From positions 11,804 through 22,129 of the forward strand of contig QEOQ01000440.1 of NCBI GenBank assembly GCA_010279815.1: DNA of 10,326 bases, in the 5' to 3' direction. The notes under the pieces are model-generated. The model saw only the letters and a list, made by a program, of their open reading frames with translations. It searched no databases and was not told where the DNA came from. Shown piece by piece: positions 1-6,484 of the stretch. Numbering within the stretch: position 1 is the stretch's first letter; every line of letters begins with the position of its first letter. Made by a program: the position numbers and the translations under genes. Source of the stretch: Brachionus plicatilis. Lineage: Eukaryota; Rotifera; Eurotatoria; Ploima; Brachionidae.

Positions 1-410
1 ACTTTAAATAAAAAAACATAGCAATAAAAATATAAATGAAATAAGCAAATTTGATTCATTTTGTCTATTTCACAGTTACCAAGAAAATAATTTTGAAACT
101 TTGGAAGACAGATTAAGAACAAAAATATAAATTGGTGAAAGAGAAATAAAAAAATTCAATTTTTTTTAAATATTCGATTTATCAAGATTATTTAAATCTG
201 TAAAACCTCTCAACTCTAGGAACTTCTATTTTGGTCTTTTTCTTTGCTATCCTCTTATTCAAAAAAGACATATTTTGTTCACTCTGGTGACACAATTTCA
301 AGTAAAGAATTATGTGGACTTCCTTAGTTTTGACTATAAAAAAAATTTGAGTTGAGAAAACTATGTCTAGACTGGAGTTTTTTAAATTTAAATTTTAATC
401 TTTATCTTCT
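1..410. other. A/T-rich stretch, no gene seen
   Basis: This stretch holds A- and T-runs and no long open frame on either strand. I looked for the palm part of a reverse transcriptase (the FADD box and the PQGS box) upstream of the decayed RT piece that begins near 411, and could not recognise it. The last 50 bases (about 361-410) may be its eroded continuation, because plus-strand translation gives weak leucine/asparagine-rich text where such RTs have a DLxxL helix before the tryptophan at 413. That is inference only. Confidence 0.4.
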
Positions 411-905
411 AATGGAATGAAAAGATACTTGGTCAATAAATTTAAGCCTAAGCAAATGTAAAGCTACGTACATAGGTAATAGTGCATCTAGATTTTCGCT
501 ATCTAAATCAAAAAGCATTTATGTCTTAGAGGGGATAACAGTAGAAAAAAGACTTGGGAGTCTTTGTTACTAATGAAATTAAGTGGAACAAACAATATTC
601 TGTAGGAGATATTTAAGCTAACTTAATATTGATGAATACCAAATTGTTTTAATAATCTTGGCCGAGATCAATAAGACTTCTCAATGCATCACTTGTTAGA
701 CCTTGAATCATTTTTAGTAGGCACCTGGAGTCCTTATTTAAAGACGGATTTCAAAATCCTTAACAAACTTAATTAAATCATTAAAAACTACGACATATTT
801 GATTGAGTCTTAAAAAAATCCATATGAATACAGATTGAAAAATTTAAATTATGAGTCTTGAAAATCGTCGTTTAAGTGGAAACTTAATTCAAGTGTATAT
901 TTCAA
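411..905 (+). pseudogene. Decayed C-terminal half of a non-LTR retrotransposon RT (CR1/jockey-like)
   Basis: This is a dead relic of the connection/thumb part of a non-LTR reverse transcriptase, readable only by switching frames. In order I see: a tryptophan at 413-415 followed by WSINLSLSKCK at 430-462, matching the family's W..W.L.lN..KC segment; KDLGVFVTNEIKW at 548-586, matching the conserved kDLGV...LkW segment; LNASLVRP at 680-703 (family lYkslVRP); WSPYLKTDFKILNKLN at 726-773 (family WSP...d...Le..Q); YRLKNLNY at 829-852; and SLENRRL with GNLIQVY at 854-898 (family sLe.RR.rgDLi.vyK). At least four frame changes and many stops interrupt it. One frame change is at a six-A run (545-550). 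The order and spacing of six motifs make chance unlikely. It runs tail-to-tail towards the minus-strand RT at 991 and is clearly older. The exact ends are uncertain; traces may run to about 935. Confidence 0.8.
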
Positions 906-954
906 CTCAATCAAAGAGACCTAAGGTCAAAACCCGATGGGATGATTGAGCCCA

Positions 955-960
955 TTTATT
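955..960 (-). promoter_or_regulatory. Possible AATAAA polyadenylation signal of the minus-strand RT element
   Basis: On the minus strand AATAAA lies about 30 bases downstream of the RT stop codon at 991-993. That is a sensible place for the 3' end of a retrotransposon transcript. In DNA this A/T-rich the hexamer is common by chance, and I see no clear poly(A) tail or target-site duplication to fix the element's end. Confidence 0.3.
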
Positions 961-990
961 AATAAAAAAATTCACATAAAAATTATAATA

Positions 991-2121
991 TTAATAAAAA
1001 ATTAAATTTCTCAAATTAACATCAAAATTAGAAAAAATTTTACAAAATTTTATAAAAATTAAATTAATGTTATTGTTTATTCTTCGCTTAAATAGGGCAA
1101 AATCTAAATGGAGATCATCAATAAGTAATTTATTGATGAACTTAGAATAAAAATAATCAAACGTTTTTTCAACATAATCATTAAACTTTCCTTTTGAAGG
1201 AACAAGATAGTCATTTGAATTTCTTAGATTATAATCAACATTTTTCGAGCGGTTGCTGATTAATACTTCTTTTAAGTCAACAGGCGATGTTTTTAAATTT
1301 ACAATTTTATGTACAAAATGAGCAAGACGTTTGATAATTCTATGCTGGAAGCAGTCGATGTTAAATTTATTCAACTCAATATTTAAAGTGTTAAAGTCAT
1401 CATTGCCATGAATATTTGGGCGAATATTTAATAATCTTTGAACACAAAAGTAATAAGAATTAGATAATTTTTGAATTGATCTTTTTGTAAAATATATTGA
1501 TAATGATAGACAATAGTCAAAGTACGGCATGATAAATGATTTAAAGAACTGGAGCTTGACTTTGTGCGATAAGTAAAATAATCTTCTAATAGCATAAAGT
1601 CGTTTATTTATGGAAGTTCTTAAGCTTATTACGTGTTGCAAAAAAGTGAGCTTGTTATCAATTGTTACTCCGAGAAGCTTAAATTTATCAACAACTTCAA
1701 CCATAATACCATTTATTTCAATATTACATGGAAAGTTAAGTTTTGTTTTATTTGAAATAAACATAATTTTAGTCTTGGACCAATTAATATCTATACTATT
1801 GAATTTACACCAAGTAAATAACATTTGAATTGATTCAAGAAAAGAATGAATAAGTTCAGTTAGGTTATCCCCTGTTTTAATTAAAGTTGTATCATCCGCA
1901 AATAATTTCACGATGAAATCAGAAAGGAATAAAACAATATCATTTATGTAAATCAAAAATAGAAGTGGGCCTAGGACACTCCCCTGGGGGACACCTAATT
2001 TGAGTGTTCTTGAGTTAAAAGTGAACTCATCAATCTTCACTACCTGGGATCTATTCGCAAAATAACTTTCTAGTAGTGTGATTGAAGAATCATCAAAACC
2101 ATAACAGCTTAAAAAAAAAGT
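991..2121 (-). CDS. Reverse transcriptase C-terminal part of a non-LTR retrotransposon
   Basis: This is an RNA-directed DNA polymerase fragment, about 376 codons open, from the end of motif A's neighbourhood to a natural stop. Such enzymes copy the element's RNA into DNA at a nicked target site in the nucleus. Reading from 2121 downward: LSCYGFDD with LLESYFANRSQ (between motifs A and B), GVPQGS plus LGPLLFLIYINDI (motif B) at 1995-1934, FADD with the two catalytic aspartates (motif C) at 1902-1891, a W...SKTKIMFIS segment, KLLGV at 1680-1666 (motif E region), and PYFDYC in the thumb at 1527-1510. A lysine/asparagine-rich C-terminal tail follows. There is no genuine initiator: the frame is open from just after a TAG at 2122-2124, and the GTG at 2040 lies mid-domain. 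The fingers and most of motif A are missing, so activity is not expected. The unbroken frame contrasts with the two shattered plus-strand RT relics beside it and suggests more recent insertion. Confidence 0.93.
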   Translation of the reverse strand, partial: TFFLSCYGFDDSSITLLESYFANRSQVVKIDEFTFNSRTLKLGVPQGSVLGPLLFLIYINDIVLFLSDFIVKLFADDTTLIKTGDNLTELIHSFLESIQMLFTWCKFNSIDINWSKTKIMFISNKTKLNFPCNIEINGIMVEVVDKFKLLGVTIDNKLTFLQHVISLRTSINKRLYAIRRLFYLSHKVKLQFFKSFIMPYFDYCLSLSIYFTKRSIQKLSNSYYFCVQRLLNIRPNIHGNDDFNTLNIELNKFNIDCFQHRIIKRLAHFVHKIVNLKTSPVDLKEVLISNRSKNVDYNLRNSNDYLVPSKGKFNDYVEKTFDYFYSKFINKLLIDDLHLDFALFKRRINNNINLIFIKFCKIFSNFDVNLRNLIFY

Positions 2122-2200
2122 CTATTTTGGTTATCTCTTACTTGACTGTTGAACTTAAATCAAGTTACAGCTGGTCGTCATAACTTCTTCTGACCATTGA

Positions 2201-2516
2201 AAGACTCTTTATGGTAATATCCATAATATCCATAAGATTGCAGACCTATCACTGTTTCAGCAGTGATTTCTGAAACACTTATCCTGATTAAGACCATTGT
2301 TTTTAATGGCCTACATAGCAATAAACTTGTATACAAAAAAAAGAGTTCATGCAACAATATTATTTTTTAGAAAACGGTGCAGTCAACTTTTATCGCCAAG
2401 GATCTCAACTAAATCTAATTTGTTTTGATGCCGGTTAAGCATTTGATAAAGTTTTTTATTTTTTTGTTAATGTTAAGAGAAGAGCTCATCAACCAGATGC
2501 GATCGTTCGAATTTAG
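2201..2516 (+). pseudogene. Decayed N-terminal palm/fingers piece of a second-lineage non-LTR RT
   Basis: This is a plus-strand relic of a reverse transcriptase unlike the minus-strand one beside it. I read GNIHNIH at 2213-2233, then after a frame change DCRPITVSAVISETL starting at 2236, which matches the family's NYRPItvssviSKilE. In another frame come FMQQYYFLENGAVNFYRQGS (ending near 2405) and CFDAG-stop-AFDKV at 2421-2453. The last is motif A, where families read FLDASKAFDKV, with the lysine codon now TAA (2436-2438); the catalytic aspartate codon is 2427-2429. Then comes KRRAHQPDAIVRI to 2513, before a stop at 2514-2516. The segment that normally carries QFGF between the RPI and YYR regions is not visible. 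Motif B and the catalytic DD box are absent downstream. The order of motifs makes the call solid although no single frame is long. Confidence 0.75.
2248..2276. repeat. Overlapping, mutually exclusive inverted repeats
   Basis: Two perfect 7-base inverted repeats share sequence. ATCACTG (2248-2254) pairs with CAGTGAT (2261-2267). GTTTCAG (2254-2260) pairs with CTGAAAC (2270-2276). Both lie inside the decayed plus-strand RT, so they are probably incidental. Confidence 0.5.
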
Positions 2517-2520
2517 ATCT

Positions 2521-3095
2521 AATTTAACATAATTGAATCGAAAAATAGATGAAACTGTAGATAAATCAAAAAAAAATTAAAAACGTTTAAAAAAAATTGT
2601 AATGATTTTTTTAGACTTGAACTTAAAAAAATTTCCCTAAAAAATTAATTCTTCTTGGGTCACTGCTCAATATTTTGGTCAAAATTTTGATCAAAAATGA
2701 ACTAGTATTTCTTTTTATGATCAATTAAGATTTTCAATTATCTTTTTATATTTTTTTTTCAAATTCTGACTTGAGTTTGGCCTTTTACTGAAACTATTAA
2801 TGACACCACAGTACAGATTTTTTTATTGGCTTTATAACATTTTTTTAATGATTTTTTTCTCCAAGTTATTTTTACACTCTATATTGAGGAATTAATTCCA
2901 TAAAAAATTATCATTTATGTCATAATTTTAGCCTTATATAAAACGTGGATTTTTTCACCATTTTTACTTCAGTGGAATCACTATAAAAAATTGTTTTGTA
3001 TTCTTTTAAAATTCTTTTCATTAAAAAAATTTTAACAACAAAGCTTGTTTAAATATTTTTATAACCAAATAATTTTAATATATAATTTTAATTGA
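2521..3095. other. A/T-rich intergenic stretch with a weak TATA/initiator pair
   Basis: No gene is seen on either strand. The continuation of the plus-strand RT (motif B, catalytic DD) was looked for and not found. The only ordered signal is TATATAAAA at 2935-2943 with a TCAGT initiator-like pentamer at 2969-2973, about 34 bases downstream. That spacing is slightly longer than usual for TATA-driven transcription. In such A/T-rich DNA a TATA match carries little weight. Confidence 0.35.
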
Positions 3096-3097
3096 TA

Positions 3098-3305
3098 ATG
3101 AAAGCAAATTTTATAGGCAAAGGCAAAGCAGAACCTTTTATTCAAAATTTTACAATCAACAAATTATAATAGATTTTTTAGAAATTGCTAAATATTTCTT
3201 TTATAAATGGAATAAAATATGAGAAAAGTATTTGAACAAGTTAATGCATTTTTTAAGCTCACTTTAAAATGTGAACATATGTTTACCAAAAATTTTAAAT
3301 AGAAA
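3098..3305 (+). pseudogene. Coding-like shards in three successive frames, unrecognised
   Basis: Three short plus-strand stretches read like protein rather than A/T noise. From an ATG at 3098 comes a 23-codon run containing FIGKGKAEPFIQNFTINKL before TAA-TAG. A second frame from 3172 gives DFLEIAKYFFYKWNKI. A third starts at an ATG at 3219 and gives MRKVFEQVNAFF and LKCEHMFTKNFK before a stop. Each begins close to where the previous one ends, as expected if indels had broken a single reading frame. I recognise no domain. They could equally be chance open stretches, or introns could explain the frame changes. The weak TATA/initiator pair lies upstream at 2935-2973. Confidence 0.2.
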
Positions 3306-3816
3306 AATAATAAAAAAGTGATTTTTAGTTTAGAAAAATCTTGAGAAATTATTAGTATAAATATTTTTTAAAAATTAGTCTTATCTATGTTTTCTTGTAG
3401 GATATACTGTGAAATGCAACAATTACATAATAGAATACAAGTGCAAAACTAAAATTTTCTACTAAAATTTAATTTTTTAATTAAATTTTAAAAAATTTCA
3501 AATAGACTCACTCATGTTTTAATTCAAATTTTTTGTTTTGTTTTCGGAACTAGTATCTATGACATCTGTTTCATTAAATATTTATTATTTCTTTAGCATT
3601 CAGTGCTGATTTGAAAAAATGTTCATAATTTTAAATTTTCATTTTTTATTAAAAATTGGCAACTTTGACTGAAATGTGTTTTGGTTCTTTGAGTAGTGAA
3701 TGCTTGATGTGACACAATATTTTATTAATTCCACAAATTCTTTTTTTTTTAAACATTAAAAAAAAATAAGAATTGCTGAATAAAAATGCTGAATATTTAA
3801 ATCTTATGATATTTGA
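3306..3816. other. A/T-rich stretch with an A/T palindrome
   Basis: No supported gene. A 12-base all-A/T inverted repeat with a 4-base loop sits at 3463-3490. A long T-run (about 3740-3750) and A-run (about 3758-3766) break every frame. Short plus-strand coding-like text (ELLNKNAEYLNLMIFEK, about 3769-3819) runs into the piece annotated next. Confidence 0.3.
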
Positions 3817-4002
3817 AAAGAGCATTTGATTCAAGCCTATAAAATTCCAGATATATTTGATAGAGCATATCTTATTAATGGCATCAAACAGATTAATCCA
3901 GATGAAATTTTGTAGCAATTTGACACAAGATGCATAAACAATCAACAATCTTCCATTGGTAAATTTTGGTTGCCTCAATATTTTTCTCTTGTATATCTAT
4001 AA
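3817..4002 (+). pseudogene. Coding-like relic of unknown family with one internal stop
   Basis: A plus-strand frame of about 61 codons, interrupted only by TAG at 3913-3915, reads like ordinary protein. It opens with EHLIQAYKIPDIFDRAYLIN, continues through GIKQINPDEIL, then after the stop QFDTRCINNQQSSIGKFW and LPQYFSLVYL to a TAA at 4000-4002. Amino acid variety (W, C, P, D, G, R all present) and purine-rich first codon positions are better than the surrounding A/T noise. It is preceded in another frame by similar text from about 3769. I do not recognise the family. It could be a decayed transposase or gene, or an exon pair. The opposite strand is also open here (3649-3978), but from a TTG and with poorer composition, so I prefer the plus strand. 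Confidence 0.25.
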
Positions 4003-4278
4003 TTTTTTTCAAAACAAATAAATTAGTATTTTAAAAATTGTTAGTAAATTATTGAAAAATAGATTTTTTTTAATTAAAATTTTCAACTAATTAACAAAAA
4101 GGCATCTTTTCAAGCGGCTTTTGTTTTAGTTGGTGAATTTTATTACGTAATTGTTTCCTCTTTAGTTTGTTTAGATTTAAGGCCGAAAAATTTAAATTAA
4201 CTTTAAACTGGCCATTAAATTAGATATTGATAAAGATCGTCAATGGAATATGCAAAAAAAAATCTAGATAAAAGCATA
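4003..4278. other. A/T-rich stretch with two short plus-strand coding-like runs
   Basis: No gene can be assigned. In one plus-strand frame 4078-4197 is open and gives text including KASFQAAFVLVGEFYYVIVS and LVCLDLRPKNLN before a stop. A second frame then gives INFKLAIKLDIDKDRQWNMQ to about 4264. Neither has a convincing start or splice junction. They continue the pattern of plus-strand shards seen from 3098, and could be parts of the same dead gene. Confidence 0.25.
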
Positions 4279-4308
4279 TTTTTATTTATTTATTTTTTTA
4301 TTTATTTG
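4279..4308. repeat. TTTA simple repeat
   Basis: Imperfect tandem TTTA/TTTTTTA units form a low-complexity run of about 30 bases. Confidence 0.7.
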
Positions 4309-4735
4309 TTGAAAAAATAACATTTTTGTTTGGAAGGCAAGATCTAATAAATTTGTTGAGTGATAAATTGTCTAAATTTTCGAGTTAAATTAATTTTCAA
4401 TTGAACATGGAATAATTCTGCGATACGTCAAAGCTAATTTTTCAGAAAAAGAAAAGAGTGAACTCAATTCAAGAAAAGTTGTAATCTGAAAGCGAAAAAA
4501 AATCTTATGTAACTGAATCAATTTAATTAATTTTAAAATTAAACTAAAATAAAAGAAATATTCAAATTTCTCCAAATTCAATAATAATGGTTACTCTGTT
4601 GCGATGTAATTTACATTTTTTTTTTCTCGATGCAACAATTTGTCTATAATTTTCTTATTAAAGTAGCTAAATATTTTAATTTAAAAATGCTAAATAGTAA
4701 TTAATTTAAATTTATAATATTTAGAATATGTTTGA
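4309..4735. other. A/T-rich stretch, no supported gene
   Basis: This stretch holds a T-run near 4615-4625 and many A/T runs. The minus strand is open from a TTG at 4581 to 4390. The product would be rich in F, L and K with no motif, and there is no ATG or splice support, so I do not call it a gene. Confidence 0.3.
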
Positions 4736-4920
4736 AAAGGTTTGCTAGCTGAATTTATTTAATAACCAAGTGCGATCAAATGGCTATGAATGCGCAGCGT
4801 TCCTAGGTTGACTTTTTGTTTATCAGCTTAGCCAAATCTAGCTGGTACTCTACTAGACCAATATTTGCACTTATAATTAGCGATTTACTCCTAATGGCCT
4901 TCATTTTCCTCTAATTAGAT
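4736..4920. promoter_or_regulatory. Higher-complexity block, possible cis-regulatory element
   Basis: This block has visibly higher G+C and few homopolymer runs compared with its surroundings. It contains CTAGCTG at both ends of its core (near 4744 and 4848), a GCGCAGCG run, and TAATTAG-type homeodomain-core sites near 4875 and 4912. Frames on both strands are interrupted by stops, so it is not obviously coding. The contrast with decayed flanks suggests selection, which could reflect an enhancer or promoter. This is inference from composition alone. Confidence 0.25.
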
Positions 4921-5042
4921 TTTAAAATATTTAAAAAATTACATAATAAAAACGCATTAATCACATAGAGCAAATTTGTCAAAATTTATCGATCTAACTG
5001 ATAAAAAAAAAATCTAGGTTAAGAAAGTTGAGCTTAAATAGA

Positions 5043-5132
5043 TAAAGAGAGCCTAGGGAGTTGGCATAGAGCTCTAGCTGGCCATTGCAAAAATCCATTC
5101 TTTTTCAACTTTATTTCGAATGGCTCTCTTTA
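5043..5132. repeat. Long-spaced perfect 11-base inverted repeat
   Basis: TAAAGAGAGCC at 5043-5053 is the exact reverse complement of GGCTCTCTTTA at 5122-5132, with 68 bases between. The interior holds AGAGCTCT and TGGCCA palindromes. It lies in a second higher-complexity block (about 5015-5370). It could form a stem-loop in RNA, or be paired binding sites. Eleven mixed-composition bases is unusual but not impossible by chance in 10 kb. Confidence 0.6.
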
Positions 5133-5377
5133 ATTACAATCATCTGTCATTTAAAATCAAGTTAGAGGTAGTTCGTATAAAATTTCGAGTTGTATTTAAC
5201 CCATTTTTTGTTCGGCTAGTTCATATTCTTGGCATATGATACTTGATAATTAAATTTTGTGTTTCGAATGCTAGAGGGCTCTTTAGACTCGGACCCTAGA
5301 ACATTGTTTCCCATTACTTAGAAACCATTTGTTGGCATCATTACGTAATTGCTCGATCTATCATAATGTTCCATTAA
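5133..5377. promoter_or_regulatory. Higher-complexity non-coding block upstream of a short ORF
   Basis: The sequence here lacks the long A/T runs seen elsewhere and has short palindromic patches (for example CTAG-A-GGG with CCCTAG, about 5271-5297, and TTACGTAA at 5341-5348). Stops occur in all frames. It ends with a stop codon directly before the ATG at 5378. If the following ORF is real, this is its promoter or 5' UTR. Confidence 0.2.
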
Positions 5378-5620
5378 ATGCCAACTTATCTGCAAATATT
5401 TGAGCAAAGCCTAATTTCTATAGAAAGATTAAGCGCTATGAATCGAGAACACTTATTTAAAGCTAGCACAAAATACATGAGTTTTTCATTCAGATTTTTA
5501 TTTTCGGAATTGAAAAAATATCCTTATGCGTGTTCAACTGAATTCAAGGTATTTTATCGATTTTTGGAAATTTGTTTAAATTTTAATAAAAATATCATGA
5601 AAAATGACTTGTTTCTTTAG
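5378..5620 (+). CDS. Hypothetical short ORF or first exon
   Basis: This is an 80-codon plus-strand frame from a true ATG, with a stop codon immediately upstream in frame. The first 57 codons look the more protein-like part, with text such as MNREHLFKASTKYM and SELKKYPYACSTEF. An AAG|GTATTT donor-like site follows at about 5548-5554, after which the translation turns into A/T-rich noise ending in DLFL. That pattern would fit an initial exon of about 57 codons spliced onward, but I could not identify the partner exon. No signal peptide, membrane segment or known domain is visible. In A/T-rich DNA an 80-codon frame can occur by chance. Confidence 0.22.
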   Translation: MPTYLQIFEQSLISIERLSAMNREHLFKASTKYMSFSFRFLFSELKKYPYACSTEFKVFYRFLEICLNFNKNIMKNDLFL

Positions 5621-6296
5621 TAATTTTTTTGCGATTATGTAAGTAATTATAGAAAATTGTGATACATGGGACAGAAATTTGGATTTTTTTTCTTTCATAC
5701 CTAAAATAGAGTCTAAATACTTAACAGAAGCCATTGATTTAAAATTTTGTAATGTATTTTTGGTCGGTCTTCTTCGAAATTAATCTAACATTTGAAAGGT
5801 TTAGATAAACAAATAGCTTACAACATAGAACAAAAAGGTACTAGAGTTAATTCCAAGTCAAACAAACTTGGATGGAATAGGCTGGAAACAAGATTTAATT
5901 AATTATTGATTGTGCGCTTACGCAATTCAAGTCAAATAGAGGAAACAAATTTTCCGATTGAGGTATTGATTGATTTGTGGGACCTTGAAAGATGTGGTTA
6001 TTCGGCAAATTTTGCGCTCAATTTTTTCAATGAAATTTAATATGTTACGTAATTTAATATTTAAGTTGGAAAAATTTTCAACTAATATTTAAGAAAATAT
6101 TCCAAAATTTAGTTTTCTATTTTCTTTTCTTTTATTTTTTTGCTAAGAAATTTAAAAATATGGTCGCATTTAATTTCGCTTTTTTTTTCTAAACAAACAA
6201 ATTTTATAAGTCCCTCAGAATTTTGGCGTATCCTTTAGTCTTTCCACGGCCAAAAATGGCCTTTGGTCAAAACTTATAGTTTTTTTTTTACTTTCG
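5621..6296. other. A/T-rich stretch containing a 45-codon open frame
   Basis: Most of this is non-coding A/T-rich sequence. On the plus strand 5903-6040 is open without an ATG and ends at TAA 6038-6040. Its second half (IEVLIDLWDLERCGYSANFA then LNFFNEI) has a natural composition including W, C, P and R. It could be a terminal exon, but no convincing acceptor precedes it. A small inverted repeat, CCAAGT/ACTTGG, sits at about 5852-5870. Confidence 0.25.
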
Positions 6297-6484
6297 ATGA
6301 TTTGGCCCCAGGATGCACAATTTGTCATTAAGCACTTAATCAACCATCACTATGAACTATTAGTTCGAAATTGTTTTCCTCTACTTCATTTGAAAGAAGG
6401 ACTTGTTTTTGCGGACCGAGGATCTGAGCATTGTTTGCTTAGAGCTTACCGTTCCATATCCCAAATTCATGTCATTTAAATAAA
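6297..6484 (+). CDS. Hypothetical short ORF or terminal exon with AATAAA at its stop
   Basis: This is a 60-codon plus-strand frame from ATG 6297 to TAA 6477-6479 in a patch of higher G+C. The composition is balanced and includes FVIKHLINHHYELL, RNCFPLLHLKEGLVFADRG and SEHCLLRAYRSISQIHVI. A CAG at 6309-6311 follows a T-run at 6281-6289 and could be a splice acceptor, so the translation may start with DAQFVIKHL rather than at the ATG. AATAAA overlaps the stop (6479-6484). That is compatible with a 3' terminal exon, but the hexamer is common here. I recognise no family. This is a weak candidate. Confidence 0.27.

Larger units (their letters stand above)
955..2171 (-). mobile_element. 5'-truncated non-LTR (LINE) retrotransposon, jockey/CR1-like
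   Basis: This is the body of a LINE-type element read on the minus strand. The open RT frame occupies 991-2121. Upstream on the minus strand the sequence continues as a frame-broken RT: LDLS at 2164-2153 followed by STV, and an alanine-valine pair at 2171-2166. Together they match the family's AVFLDLSKAFDTV (motif A) with an apparent gap over KAFD and frame changes on either side. A nine-A run lies at 2111-2119 and an in-frame stop at 2122-2124. No endonuclease domain, ORF1 or 5' UTR is recognisable before a plus-strand RT piece begins near 2201, so the copy is 5'-truncated and cannot move by itself. The left edge is set at the putative polyadenylation signal and is approximate. Confidence 0.75.

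Noticed and set aside
1610..1828. 72-codon plus-strand open frame
   Set aside because: It lies entirely inside and opposite the well-supported minus-strand reverse transcriptase and has no motif of its own.
2495..2520. GTTCGAAT word resembling a tRNA T-loop
   Set aside because: No T-stem pairing, acceptor stem, D-arm or anticodon arm fits around it, and it lies within the RT relic.
3463..3490. 12-base perfect inverted repeat with TTTT loop
   Set aside because: The arms are entirely A/T, so such palindromes are expected by chance in this sequence.
3649..3978. 109-codon minus-strand open frame
   Set aside because: It starts at TTG with no ATG, has poor F/I/K-rich composition in its second half and no domain. 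The opposite strand reads more like protein over 3817-4002.
5163..5185. GAGGTAGT octamer, as in the let-7 microRNA seed
   Set aside because: The rest of the mature sequence does not match and there is no complementary arm nearby to make a precursor hairpin.
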